This document shows, in pieces, positions 19,999 to 29,726 of a stretch of DNA of 64,000 bases; within the stretch, counting starts at the first letter, position 1; each line of letters starts with the position of its first letter. The notes under the pieces are model-generated. The model was not told where the DNA came from and did not search any database. It was given only the letters and a program-made list of their open reading frames with translations. The translations under genes were made by a program, and so were the position numbers. The DNA is from Paenibacillus sp. OK003 (lineage in GTDB: Bacteria > Bacillota > Bacilli > Paenibacillales > Paenibacillaceae). The stretch lies in NCBI RefSeq assembly GCF_900109515.1, contig NZ_FOBD01000010.1, forward strand, positions 124,001-188,000. The letters are read 5' to 3'.

Positions 19999-22900
19999 AT
20001 GTCCAGAACAGATTACCCAGTAGAGATGGCTAAACCTCTGCTTCCACTGCGAGAAGCGATGGAGCAGACAGGGGACCATACAGCTGTAAAGGCTTTAACG
20101 GATTTGATCAGTAAGGCGGAAATGAAACAGTTAACGATTGCGTTTTGTGGACATTTCTCGGCAGGCAAATCGAGTCTAATTAATAGTTTATGCGGCAAGC
20201 GGGTTTTGCCTTCGAGTCCTGTACCTACAAGTGCGAATGTTGTATCCATCCGTAACGGTGAGCCGAGAGCACTTATTTATACGTCATTGAACGTAAGCGC
20301 TGACAATTCAGCGGGAGTTCTTGAGGTTTCGCCTGAACAATTGGAAGAGTATTGCAAGAATGGTGGGGCATACACCTCCATTGAAGTATGGGATGACATT
20401 CCCTTACTGAAAGATGATGCGGTATTACTTGATACGCCAGGCGTGGATTCGACCGATCAGGGGCACAGCCTTGCAACACATTCAGCACTGCATCTTGCCG
20501 ATGTGGTGTTCTATGTGATGGATTATAACCATGTGCAATCGGAAAGCAATCTTTCTTTTGCCAAAAGTCTATCGGATTGGGGCAAACCGTTGTTTCTTAT
20601 CGTAAACCAGATTGATAAACATCGGGAACGGGAGCTTTCATTTGACCAATATGTTGAAGGTGTAGAAGCTATTTTTGCAGCCTGGGAAGTCCGGTATGAT
20701 GGGCTGTTGTTTACTTCTCTTCGGGACAAGGAGCATCGTTACAACCAGTGGGCGCAGCTTCCTCAGCTGATTGAACATATGATGAATGAGAAGGAAGGGT
20801 TAATCAAGCACAGCCTTGCAAGCTCGGCGAGCCATGTGACTGAGCAGCACCTGACAAGACAGGCGGAAGAACGCGAAGAGGAAGAGGCAGCGCTCCTGGA
20901 GGAAGTTGGGGGCAAGGAAGGAATTGAACGCCTGGAACAGGAAATGGGTCTCCTCGATCAAAAGGAAGCCGAACTTCGTTCCAAACCATCACGGGAACGG
21001 GAGCAGTTTCGGGCGGAGCTGGAACCCCTTCTGGCGAATGCGAACCTAACCCCGGCCGATATTCGTACCTCTGCTGCGGCCTATTTGGAGAGCCGTAAAC
21101 CCGGTTTCCGGGTAGGCTTATTGTTCTCTGGTGGCAAGACTGAGCAGGAGAAACAGCGTCGGGCGGCTGAGCTTGTGAGACTTTTGCAGGATCAGGCCTC
21201 AGGACAAGTTGAGGTGCATATCCGTACGATGCTCAGACAGCTGGGTGAAACCCATCAGCTGTGGGGTGCTGAGTGGGAGCAGGCGCTGAACGCGGAGCTG
21301 CCTGCGGTGGATGAAGCACTGCTGGAGATGAAACGGAGCGCCAGCGCAGAGGTATCTCCCGAGTATGTGCTTCAATTCAGCAAAGATATACGGGGCGAGA
21401 TTGAGGCCCGTTATCGCAGGGCGGCCATGATGCTGGCCGACCGCTTGCTTGAAGCGCTGGGCGCGCAGGGCGAAGCCGCGCTCCAGGCGCTGGACGCCAG
21501 CCGCGCAGCGCTGCTGGCGCAATCGGCGTCGGCGGCGCGCTACACGGCGCTACAGCGCGCCGCCGACGCCGAGGCAGCAGGGCTGCGCAGCCTGCTGCCG
21601 CCTGCGGGCCCCCTCACCTCCGGGCTGTTGCCGGAGGTGCAGGGCCCGCCCGTGCCCGCGCACGAGCCGGGTGAAGCACCCGGCCCGCACACGGGCACGG
21701 CAGAGTCTGTGGCTGCGCAGCCACAGACTCCAGGGGCACCGCCGCCGCGCAAAGCGGCGGTGCCTGGGCAGCCGGCGGCTGGCGCACAGCGTCGCCGGCG
21801 CCTGGACGCAGCGGCGGCACGGCTGGAAGCCGCCGCTGCGCTGGTAGAGCCGTACCCTGCCATGGGGTCGGCGGTACGGGATCTGCGTGCACGCGCGGCT
21901 TCGCTTGCGGGCGGCACGTTTACGCTGGCGCTGTTCGGAGCGTTCAGCGCCGGCAAGTCCTCCTTCGCCAACGCGTTGCTGGGCGAAGCCGTGTTACCGG
22001 TCTCGCCGCATCCAACGACAGCGGCAATTAACCGGATCATGGCTCCGTCCGGTGGCGCGGAGCATGGAACTGCCCGGGTCCGGATGAAGACCCCGGACGC
22101 CTTCCAGGAGGATCTCGCGTATTCCTTCCGTTTGCTTGGACTGGGCGAGCCTGGGGCAGACTGGCAAAAACGGGTCAAAGCCCTTTCGCCACAGGATGTG
22201 CATCCGGCGGGCCGTCCGCATTACAGCTTTTTGCAGGCAGCCGCAGCAGGCTGGGAGGATACCGCAGCTCAACTCGGCCAGGATGTGCTGGTGGATCTGA
22301 ACGGATATCGTAACTTTGTCGCGAATGAGAAGAAATCTTGCTTTGTCGACAGTATTGACCTGTACTACAGTTGTGATGTGACAGAACAAGGCATTGTCCT
22401 TGTAGATACACCAGGGGCTGACTCCGTGAATGCCCGTCATACGGGTGTCACTTTCAATTATATGAAGAATGCGGATGCACTCATTTTCGTAACGTACTAC
22501 AATCATGCCTTCTCTCAGGGAGACCGACAGTTCCTGAATCAATTGGGACGCGTGAAAGACAGCTCGGCGATGGATCAGATGTTCTTTGTGGTTAATGCGA
22601 GTGATTTGTCTTCCTCTGAAGAGGAGTTGGAGCAGGTTCTGGATCATGTGAGCACGCAGCTGCGCAGTAATGGCATTCGGGCACCACGTCTCTTTCCTGT
22701 ATCCAGCATGCTGGCAATGGAAGGCAAGACGGGCAACGATGCGACATTACTGGAGCAATCCGGCTTCATTCAGTTTGAGGAAGAATTTAACCGGTTTGCA
22801 GGAAGTGAGCTTGCGGACCTTGCGGTCGGCGGAGCTTCTGAAGAGATTGCACGGGTGATTAAACGTCTGAAGACTCGTGCCGAGGATGCGGCCCAGGGGG

Positions 22901-23670
22901 AAGAGGTTCTACAGCGACGTCGGGATGAGCTGGGCTCAATTCAGGAACAGTCACTTCAGAGGGTACATTTGCTCGCGGAACGTTCCATGAAGGCAGAGCT
23001 GGCTCAGGAAACAGCTGAACTGCTGTTCCATGTGCGGCAGCGCCTGGGTTATCGTTTTGGTCTGTTCATGGCAGAAGCCTTCCATCCATCCGTTCTTCGT
23101 GAGGATCGCGGGAATCTGAAAGCAGCCTTCGCTGCCTGCGGTCGCGAACTGCTGCGCATGATTGCCATCGAACTGGAGCAGGAACTGCTTGCCACTACAC
23201 TCAGACTCGAACAGGCGGGTCAGACTTGGCTGCACAAGCAAGTGAACGAATGTGTAGATGAACTGAAACGATTATCCGGAGGCATGGATCTGTCGTTGCC
23301 ACTGAACGAACGCTGGAGTACACCTGTTCTGGAAGAGGTGCGTTTGGAAGAACCTTCGGGTTGGAAAGCATATCTGAGTTATTTCCGTAATCCGAAACAG
23401 TTCTTCGAAGGAGATGGACGACAGCGGCTGCAGGAGGCACTTGACCCCGTTATTAAACAAATGGTGATCGATGTTCTGCCTGCTGCGGAGAATAAGCTGG
23501 TTCAATTCTATGATAACCAGCTTGGGCAGTCTTTGCAGCATCACTCCCGTCAATTGGAAGAGAGACTTGAGGAGGCCGTGGGTGCCCTTCATGAGACACT
23601 GACCAGTGGAATTCCTGCCGAAGAATGGGAGAGTCTGTCTGTGCAACTGGGGCAGATTGAACGCGAATAA
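19999..23670 (+). CDS. dynA: Double dynamin-like GTPase (DynA-like)
   Basis: A 1223-residue protein with two complete dynamin-type GTPase modules in one chain, like B. subtilis DynA (about 1190 residues), a membrane-fusing GTPase that protects against phage and membrane-damaging agents. The first P-loop GHFSAGKSS is near residue 51 with DTPGVDS; the second, GAFSAGKSS, is near residue 647 with DTPGADS. Helical stalks with coiled-coil character follow each head. Residues ~499-600 between modules are rich in Ala, Pro, Gly and Arg and are encoded by extremely GC-rich, palindromic DNA (see findings). The gene is monocistronic, between two terminators. Confidence 0.93.
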   Translation: MSRTDYPVEMAKPLLPLREAMEQTGDHTAVKALTDLISKAEMKQLTIAFCGHFSAGKSSLINSLCGKRVLPSSPVPTSANVVSIRNGEPRALIYTSLNVSADNSAGVLEVSPEQLEEYCKNGGAYTSIEVWDDIPLLKDDAVLLDTPGVDSTDQGHSLATHSALHLADVVFYVMDYNHVQSESNLSFAKSLSDWGKPLFLIVNQIDKHRERELSFDQYVEGVEAIFAAWEVRYDGLLFTSLRDKEHRYNQWAQLPQLIEHMMNEKEGLIKHSLASSASHVTEQHLTRQAEEREEEEAALLEEVGGKEGIERLEQEMGLLDQKEAELRSKPSREREQFRAELEPLLANANLTPADIRTSAAAYLESRKPGFRVGLLFSGGKTEQEKQRRAAELVRLLQDQASGQVEVHIRTMLRQLGETHQLWGAEWEQALNAELPAVDEALLEMKRSASAEVSPEYVLQFSKDIRGEIEARYRRAAMMLADRLLEALGAQGEAALQALDASRAALLAQSASAARYTALQRAADAEAAGLRSLLPPAGPLTSGLLPEVQGPPVPAHEPGEAPGPHTGTAESVAAQPQTPGAPPPRKAAVPGQPAAGAQRRRRLDAAAARLEAAAALVEPYPAMGSAVRDLRARAASLAGGTFTLALFGAFSAGKSSFANALLGEAVLPVSPHPTTAAINRIMAPSGGAEHGTARVRMKTPDAFQEDLAYSFRLLGLGEPGADWQKRVKALSPQDVHPAGRPHYSFLQAAAAGWEDTAAQLGQDVLVDLNGYRNFVANEKKSCFVDSIDLYYSCDVTEQGIVLVDTPGADSVNARHTGVTFNYMKNADALIFVTYYNHAFSQGDRQFLNQLGRVKDSSAMDQMFFVVNASDLSSSEEELEQVLDHVSTQLRSNGIRAPRLFPVSSMLAMEGKTGNDATLLEQSGFIQFEEEFNRFAGSELADLAVGGASEEIARVIKRLKTRAEDAAQGEEVLQRRRDELGSIQEQSLQRVHLLAERSMKAELAQETAELLFHVRQRLGYRFGLFMAEAFHPSVLREDRGNLKAAFAACGRELLRMIAIELEQELLATTLRLEQAGQTWLHKQVNECVDELKRLSGGMDLSLPLNERWSTPVLEEVRLEEPSGWKAYLSYFRNPKQFFEGDGRQRLQEALDPVIKQMVIDVLPAAENKLVQFYDNQLGQSLQHHSRQLEERLEEAVGALHETLTSGIPAEEWESLSVQLGQIERE
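21495..21799. repeat. Array of perfect hairpins inside the dynA linker
   Basis: Consecutive inverted repeats, each a different sequence: 21495-21501/21513-21519 (7 bp), 21524-21540/21555-21571 (17 bp), 21573-21581/21591-21599 (9 bp), 21615-21623/21631-21639 (9 bp), 21650-21658/21692-21700 (9 bp) enclosing 21667-21673/21677-21683 (7 bp), 21703-21730 (28-base uninterrupted palindrome), 21735-21745/21754-21764 (11 bp) and 21771-21777/21793-21799 (7 bp). By hand count, 186 of 240 bases from 21541 to 21780 are G or C. The reading frame stays open throughout. Confidence 0.95.
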
Positions 23671-23991
23671 AAGGGATTCGAATCCATGTCTGTATGGAAA
23701 CGGTTTTATAACAAAATGAGTTATACAGCGATATTCTGAAATGTCGTCGTTGTACCCAAAAAGGCCCCTGCCCCTAAAGGCATACAGGGAGCCTTTTTTG
23801 GTACGAACAACCTGAAAGGAAGAGAATATTCAAACATTTGATTGATAGGAGGGTATCTACCTCCCTGAATGACGCATTAAGGTGAAAGTAGCCTGAATAT
23901 GGTCGCTTATTCGCTTTGCCGCGAACGGGGGACGGTGATAAACTTCATAAATGTTCATACTGTTTTTGAACGACATAAGAGGAGGAGAGAC
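23671..23991 (+). other. Intergenic region before the ABC exporter, with terminator
   Basis: A dynA terminator lies at about 23758-23803 (AAAAAGGC ... GCCTTTTTT). Then GGAGG-GTATCTA-CCTCC (from 23847) can form a small hairpin, and two tiny open frames of 3-4 codons follow. The frame of the exporter is open back to ATG 23899, but that start has no ribosome site. B. subtilis bmrCD is controlled by translation of a leader peptide; I see no clear equivalent here. Confidence 0.5.
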
Positions 23992-25764
23992 ATGGATGTT
24001 CTCAGGCAATTGCAGATCTTTTTCTGGGAGAAGCGCACGTATTTATTTTTATCGATCTTATGCCTCGCCATAGCGACCGCGCTTGGATTGGTGTATCCGA
24101 ACCTGCTCAGGATACTGATTGATGACGTCATCACTCCGCGCAATTTTGAAGACGTTCCCAAACTTGCTTTAACGGTATTAGGTGTCGTTATTTTGAAAGC
24201 GGGAATGCAATTTTTACACGGTCTTTTTGGAGGGCGTCTCGGAAACTTCCTGGCGTACCGACTTCGTAACGCTTGTTACGAAAAGCTTCAATTTTTATCC
24301 TTCCGGTATTACGACACGGCCAAAACGGGAGACTTGATGTCCCGCCTCACGGGAGATCTCGAAGCGATCCGCAACTTTATCGGATTTGGCTTCGCTCAAA
24401 TTCTCAACATGGTTCTGATGGTCGTATTCGGCGCAATCATGATGATGACCATGAGTTGGAAGCTTACCTTGCTAACGCTCATATGTATTCCTCTGCTTGC
24501 CTTCGTTGCGTTGAGATTCGAATCCCGAATTCACCCTGCGTTCCAAGAAATGCGGCTGGCACTCAGCTCTCTGACGACAGCAGTACAGGAGAATATTACA
24601 GGAGTGCGTACTGTTAAGTCATTTGCACGTGAGCCTCACGAAGTGGAGAAGTTTTCCGTCCGCAACGAGCGTTACAAAACAAACCAGATTCATGCAGCAA
24701 CATTATGGAGTCAATATTTTCCGATCATGGAGATTCTCGCTTCGGTCAGCGTAGTTCTTCTACTCCTCATTGGCGGAAACATGGTTATTCAGAAAACGTT
24801 AACACTCGGTGAACTCGTTGCCTTTTTCAGTTTGATCTGGTACATAATCGGTCCAATGTGGAACCTGGGTTTCCATATCAACAACTATACGCAATCCAAA
24901 GCATCGGGTGAACGGGTGTTGGAACTTTTGAATACGCCGGTAGATGTACAAGAGACAGAAGATCCGGTCATTGTAGAGGCTGATCAAGTCAAAGGGCATG
25001 TGGCCTTTGAATCCGTCACCTTTGCTTACGGCAATAAAATGCCGGCCGTGACTGATATTAACTTTGATGCGCCACCAGGCTCCGTCATCGGCTTCCTGGG
25101 AGGAACAGGCTCGGGTAAATCAACTATTATTCAGCTCCTGATGCGTGCATACAACGTGAACTCGGGCACCATCAAGCTGGACGGCAAAAATATTAAGGAC
25201 ATTGGCATTCGCAGCCTGCGGAGTCAGATTGCTTCGGTGTTCCAGGAAACGTTCCTGTTCTCGTCCAGCATTCGCAACAACATTTCATATGGACTCAAAA
25301 ATGTAACCATGGACGAAATTATCCGCGCAGCCAAACTGGCCAAAGCTCATGAGTTCATCATGGAATTCCCTGAAGGATACGATACGGTTGTAGGGGAGCG
25401 TGGAATGGGCTTGTCGGGAGGACAGAAACAGCGGATTGCAATTGCTAGAGCTCTGCTGAAAAACCCGAAAATACTCGTTCTGGATGATGCAACAAGTGCA
25501 GTCGACATGGAGACAGAGCATGAAATTCAATCCGGATTCCAGGAAGTCATGCGTGGCAGAACGACGTTTATCATTGCGCATCGGATCTCTTCCCTGCGTC
25601 ACGCAGATGAGATTTTGGTGCTGGATGAAGGACGGGTCGTTCAACGTGGCACGCACAAACGTCTCATTGAAGAGCCTGGGCCTTACCGGGACGTATATGA
25701 GATTCAATACGCAGATTATATTGCCCGCATTAAGCGGGAGGCTGGGGAGCAGGTGAATTCATGA
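23992..25764 (+). CDS. bmrC: Heterodimeric multidrug ABC exporter, BmrC-like half
   Basis: A 590-residue half-transporter: six membrane helices in residues ~15-305 and a nucleotide-binding domain after ~345. Walker A is GGTGSGKST (near 370), the signature is LSGGQKQ and Walker B is ILVLDDATSAVD. The residue after Walker B is Asp rather than the catalytic Glu, as in BmrC and TM287, marking the degenerate ATP site. The start is set by GGAGGAGA before ATG 23992. The stop overlaps the next start by four bases, so the subunits are translationally coupled. Drug substrates are not predictable. Confidence 0.92.
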   Translation: MDVLRQLQIFFWEKRTYLFLSILCLAIATALGLVYPNLLRILIDDVITPRNFEDVPKLALTVLGVVILKAGMQFLHGLFGGRLGNFLAYRLRNACYEKLQFLSFRYYDTAKTGDLMSRLTGDLEAIRNFIGFGFAQILNMVLMVVFGAIMMMTMSWKLTLLTLICIPLLAFVALRFESRIHPAFQEMRLALSSLTTAVQENITGVRTVKSFAREPHEVEKFSVRNERYKTNQIHAATLWSQYFPIMEILASVSVVLLLLIGGNMVIQKTLTLGELVAFFSLIWYIIGPMWNLGFHINNYTQSKASGERVLELLNTPVDVQETEDPVIVEADQVKGHVAFESVTFAYGNKMPAVTDINFDAPPGSVIGFLGGTGSGKSTIIQLLMRAYNVNSGTIKLDGKNIKDIGIRSLRSQIASVFQETFLFSSSIRNNISYGLKNVTMDEIIRAAKLAKAHEFIMEFPEGYDTVVGERGMGLSGGQKQRIAIARALLKNPKILVLDDATSAVDMETEHEIQSGFQEVMRGRTTFIIAHRISSLRHADEILVLDEGRVVQRGTHKRLIEEPGPYRDVYEIQYADYIARIKREAGEQVNS

Positions 25765-27611
25765 GTGCCGAAACGGTAGCCGACAGGCGCGAGGTCAAAG
25801 ACACCTCTGACAAGAAAATGAATGAACGTTTTGTATATCAGGACGACGAAATAATTGAAAAACCGTTTAACTGGCGTGAGTTTGGACGTTTGTTCTCTTA
25901 CATGAAACCTTATGCAAGACAACTCTTGCCACTCATTATTCTAATGATGATTTTGGGTACCATTACGAAATTATCCGTTCCATTTTTGATCAGTTTGGCG
26001 ATAGATAAAGCGATTGCACCTGCAACGGGGTCGCCAAGCTTGACGATGCTCTATATTATTGCTGGTTCTGTGCTTGTGTTATACCTGATCCAATGGGCGG
26101 CTAATACGTACCGAATCAAATTTACGAACATTATCGGGCAACGGGTCATTTATGATCTTCGCTCGGATTTGTTCAAACATATCCAGAAGCTGTCCTTTAA
26201 CTTCTTTGATAAAAGACCTGCGGGCTCGGTATTGGTGCGTGTCACCAATGATATCAACTCCCTGCAGGATCTGTTCACCAACGGTGCGGTCAATGTCATG
26301 ATTGACTGTGTGCAGTTGTTGGGGATTATCGTCATTTTGCTGTTGATTAACTGGAAACTGGGTCTTGCCGTAATCATCACGGTGCCAATCATGTTTATTA
26401 TTTCGACCAAACTTCGTGTGTTAATCCGCCGTGCCTGGCAGGATGTACGTATGAAGAACTCACGCATCAACTCCCATTTGAATGAATCCATTCAGGGGAT
26501 TCGTGTGACTCAGGCCTATACGCAGGAAAAAGAAAACATGAAGTATTTTGACAACATGAATTTGTCGAGCAAAAAATCATGGGATAGAGCTTCGGCCATG
26601 AACCAGGGCTTTGGTCCTCTGATTGAAATTACAGGCGGCTTCGGAACGTTAATTCTGTTCTGGTTTGGTGCTTATCTGATTCAAGAGGGGCAGCTGACCA
26701 TCGGATTACTCGTAGCTTTTGCCAACTATGTGGGTAACTTCTGGGACCCGATCAACCGTCTGGGACAGATGTACAATCAGTTGCTCGTTGCCATGGCTTC
26801 CTCCGAACGGATCTTCGAGTTTATGGATGAGGAGCCCAGTATTGCAGATAAACCTGGAGCCAAGCCGCTTGCTTCTATTAAAGGAGATATTGTATTCGAC
26901 AATGTGGTGTTTGAATATGAGAAGGGCAGACAGGCGCTGAAGGGAATCAGTTTCGCTGCAGATGCCGGACAATCGATTGCACTTGTAGGTCATACGGGTT
27001 CAGGTAAAAGTACCATTATCAATCTCATCAGCCGATTCTATGACATATCAGGCGGACGTCTCACTATTGATGGTCAGGATGTAAGGGATGTAACGGTTGA
27101 AAGTCTGCGGAGCCAGATCAGTATTGTGCTGCAAGATACGTTTATCTTCTCTGGCACCATTCGCGATAATATTCGTTTTGGACGACTGGATGCAACCGAT
27201 GAAGAAGTGGAAGAAGCTGCGAAGGCTGTTAATGCCCATGAATTTATTATGAAGCTGCCGGGTGGATATGATACGGAAGTTGAAGAACGCGGGAATGTAT
27301 TATCCATGGGACAGCGGCAATTGTTATCCTTTGCCCGTGCCTTGCTGGCCGACCCTCGAATCTTGATTTTGGATGAAGCGACTGCCAGCATCGACACCGA
27401 AACAGAGCTCAAAATTCAGGAGGCTTTGAAAGTGCTGCTGAAAGGAAGAACTTCCTTTATGGTGGCCCACCGTCTCTCCACGATCCGAAATGCGGATAAC
27501 ATCATCGTGCTGGATCATGGTGAAATCAAGGAAGAAGGAAACCATGAGCAGCTTATCCAGAAACAAGGAGTTTATAATGGGTTAATAGAAGCTCAATACA
27601 GATTTTTGTAA
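25761..27611 (+). CDS. bmrD: Heterodimeric multidrug ABC exporter, BmrD-like half
   Basis: A 616-residue partner half-transporter with a charged N-terminal extension (~45 residues), six membrane helices (~55-345) and a nucleotide-binding domain. Walker A is GHTGSGKST (near 411), and Walker B is ILILDEATASID with the catalytic Glu retained. The signature is LSMGQRQ instead of LSGGQ. The Asp in the first subunit and the altered signature here would meet in the same composite site, so one site should be catalytic and the other mainly structural. Confidence 0.92.
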   Translation: MSAETVADRREVKDTSDKKMNERFVYQDDEIIEKPFNWREFGRLFSYMKPYARQLLPLIILMMILGTITKLSVPFLISLAIDKAIAPATGSPSLTMLYIIAGSVLVLYLIQWAANTYRIKFTNIIGQRVIYDLRSDLFKHIQKLSFNFFDKRPAGSVLVRVTNDINSLQDLFTNGAVNVMIDCVQLLGIIVILLLINWKLGLAVIITVPIMFIISTKLRVLIRRAWQDVRMKNSRINSHLNESIQGIRVTQAYTQEKENMKYFDNMNLSSKKSWDRASAMNQGFGPLIEITGGFGTLILFWFGAYLIQEGQLTIGLLVAFANYVGNFWDPINRLGQMYNQLLVAMASSERIFEFMDEEPSIADKPGAKPLASIKGDIVFDNVVFEYEKGRQALKGISFAADAGQSIALVGHTGSGKSTIINLISRFYDISGGRLTIDGQDVRDVTVESLRSQISIVLQDTFIFSGTIRDNIRFGRLDATDEEVEEAAKAVNAHEFIMKLPGGYDTEVEERGNVLSMGQRQLLSFARALLADPRILILDEATASIDTETELKIQEALKVLLKGRTSFMVAHRLSTIRNADNIIVLDHGEIKEEGNHEQLIQKQGVYNGLIEAQYRFL

Positions 27612-27747
27612 AAATTGATCGAAAAAACACAAAAAATCTTGTAAAATTCACAAGAAAAATAGGGAGCACTCTTGCATTCTTTAACCAAAACCCCGAAAAT
27701 AGAGAGATAGATATAGAAGATTTCTCTTTGGGAGGATTGGAAAGAAC

Positions 27748-28935
27748 ATGTGGGGTGCTCCATTTTCGGCTCAAGCCAAAAAAATGCTGCTACTGGGCAG
27801 CGGAGAATTGGGAAAAGAGGTCGTTATTGAGGCCCAGCGACTGGGAGTAGAGACGATCGCTGTTGATCGTTACGAAAACGCACCTGCCATGCAGGTTGCA
27901 CATCAGTCTTACTGCATCGACATGTTAAATGCCGAAGCTTTGAAACAATTGATCCGAAAGGAACAACCTCATTACATCGTACCTGAGATTGAAGCAATCG
28001 CTACAGAAGCTTTACTCGAGCTTGAGGAAGAAGGATTTTGTGTCGTTCCTACGGCCCGTGCTGCCCGTTTAACGATGGATCGCGAAGGCATCCGCCGTCT
28101 GGCAGCCGAACAATTGAACCTTCCGACAGCGGCCTATCTTTTTGCGGACAACCTGGAACAACTTCAGGAAGCTGTTCGTGAATTGGGTACACCATGCGTC
28201 ATCAAACCACTAATGAGTTCTTCAGGCAAAGGGCAGAGTGTATGCCGCACACCGGATGACGTAGAGAATTGCTGGAACATTGCTCTTTCGGGAGCACGTG
28301 GCAAATCCGTACGTGTCATTGTGGAAAGCTTTGTGAAGTTTGACAGCGAAATTACGCTGCTCACGGTTAGATCTGTCTCAGGGACTGTATTTTGTCCTCC
28401 AATCGGTCATATTCAGAAAGATGGGGATTATGTCGAATCGTGGCAGCCTCACGCGATGACACCGGAGCAATGGGAGCAAGCTTGTCATATTGCCAAGTTG
28501 GTTACGGATGAACTCTGTGGTTATGGACTGTTCGGGGTTGAACTATTCCTGACATCAGATGGAGTTGTGTTCAGCGAGGTATCGCCTCGTCCGCATGATA
28601 CAGGCATGGTTACTATGGTAACGCAAGATAGTTCCGAGTTTGCGCTGCATGTGCGTGCAATTCTTGGTTTTCCGGTCACAGATGTACATTTACTGACACC
28701 GGGAGCTTCAGCAACGCTGAAGGCTAATGATGAAACATCTGACTTTACTGTAGGCGGGATTGAAGAAGCACTGGCGTTTCCTCGTACTCAGGTTCGTGTA
28801 TTTGGCAAACCTGAGACCAAAGTGGGACGCCGAATGGCCGTAGCGTTAAGTGCCGGTCAAGATGTGGAAGAAGCTCGTAAAACAGCGGTACAAGCCGCTA
28901 ATATGCTGAAAGTGGAGGTAAATCATGTCCAATAA
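27748..28935 (+). CDS. purT: Formate-dependent phosphoribosylglycinamide formyltransferase
   Basis: A 395-residue ATP-grasp enzyme. It makes formylglycinamide ribonucleotide from GAR, formate and ATP, the folate-independent route for step three of purine synthesis. Visible features are [14 protein letters not shown] at the N-terminus, [12 protein letters not shown], the glycine loop [11 protein letters not shown] and the metal-binding [10 protein letters not shown]...[21 protein letters not shown] lies before the ATG. The upstream AAACCCCGAAAATA resembles one half of a PurBox, but no partner half was found. The GNAT gene overlaps its end by 11 bases. Confidence 0.95.
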   Translation: MWGAPFSAQAKKMLLLGSGELGKEVVIEAQRLGVETIAVDRYENAPAMQVAHQSYCIDMLNAEALKQLIRKEQPHYIVPEIEAIATEALLELEEEGFCVVPTARAARLTMDREGIRRLAAEQLNLPTAAYLFADNLEQLQEAVRELGTPCVIKPLMSSSGKGQSVCRTPDDVENCWNIALSGARGKSVRVIVESFVKFDSEITLLTVRSVSGTVFCPPIGHIQKDGDYVESWQPHAMTPEQWEQACHIAKLVTDELCGYGLFGVELFLTSDGVVFSEVSPRPHDTGMVTMVTQDSSEFALHVRAILGFPVTDVHLLTPGASATLKANDETSDFTVGGIEEALAFPRTQVRVFGKPETKVGRRMAVALSAGQDVEEARKTAVQAANMLKVEVNHVQ

Positions 28936-29383
28936 TGTTGAGGCCCCTGTACTGATGATCCGAGAGTGTGAACTGCGAGATGCTGAAGCGGTAACGGGAC
29001 TGATGCGAGAGGTCAGCTATCCGACAACAGCCAATGTCATGAAAGAGCGTATTGAATGTTTGGAAAGCAATCCAAACGCATGCATGCTTGTTGCCGAAGT
29101 GGATGAACAGATTATTGGTGTGATTGGCTTGCAATGTGTGCAAAGTCATGCCTATCCGGAACCTGCCGCACAAATTACATCCTTGATTGTAGGACAAGAA
29201 CATCGTGGGGGAGGAATTGCCCGTCGTCTGATGGCTCGTGCCGAGGATTGGGGCAGACAGCAAGGTGGGAAACAATTGTTTGTCACCGGAGCGAACCGTG
29301 AAGTGACTTCAACAACCTATTCTTTCTACGAGCATATTGGTTTCCAGAAGAGAGGCTATCGTTTCAGTAAAGTCCTTCTATAG
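28925..29383 (+). CDS. GNAT-family N-acetyltransferase
   Basis: A 152-residue acetyl-CoA-dependent acetyltransferase. The coenzyme A pyrophosphate loop is in [19 protein letters not shown] (the Q/R-x-x-G-x-G/A motif), preceded by the strand AQITSLIV and followed by [14 protein letters not shown], the typical C-terminal alpha-beta unit. The acceptor is unknown. Overlap with purT implies co-transcription and coupling but not a shared function. A terminator follows. Confidence 0.9.
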   Translation: MSNNVEAPVLMIRECELRDAEAVTGLMREVSYPTTANVMKERIECLESNPNACMLVAEVDEQIIGVIGLQCVQSHAYPEPAAQITSLIVGQEHRGGGIARRLMARAEDWGRQQGGKQLFVTGANREVTSTTYSFYEHIGFQKRGYRFSKVLL

Positions 29384-29449
29384 AAAAAGAGTTTTATTAT
29401 ATCGGGATCTTCACGTTTTTGGTGTGGTGAATGATAAACAGAAGATAAG

Positions 29450-29490
29450 TGGCATTCGGCGAGCTTTTTTTGTCCGGATGCCATTTTTTT
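29450..29490 (+). terminator. Terminator of purT-GNAT
   Basis: TGGCATTCGG and CCGGATGCCA pair around an 11-base loop, followed by T7. Confidence 0.87.
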
Positions 29491-29726
29491 ATGCCGTATT
29501 ATATGTGTGATGTACAGGATTTTAGTTGATATACCAGCGTTTTAAGAGCAAGCTGCAGGATATGGTGCAATGTACTATAAACCGTCCACACCTATTTGAA
29601 ACAGGATTAAAAATGACAAAAAAGTTACTTTTCCATAATTTATGGGTTCACAATCTACTATTCAATTGATATACTCCAAGAGTATTAATTACAAAGTTGT
29701 CATAACTAATATTTCTAAGGAGATGA
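29491..29726 (+). other. AT-rich intergenic region before the CAP-domain gene
   Basis: No gene is visible. ATACTC-CAA-GAGTAT (29671-29685) is a perfect 6-bp inverted repeat of the kind bound by dimeric regulators. It overlaps TTGATA, which could serve as a -35. Confidence 0.35.

Noticed and set aside
21449..22178. Several long open frames on both strands across the dynA linker
   Set aside because: They result from the very high G+C, which makes stop codons rare; the two dynamin modules are in one continuous plus-strand frame.
23899..23991. Extended start for the first ABC exporter gene, or a leader peptide
   Set aside because: No ribosome site at 23899, and the segment is in frame without a stop, so it is not an independent leader peptide.
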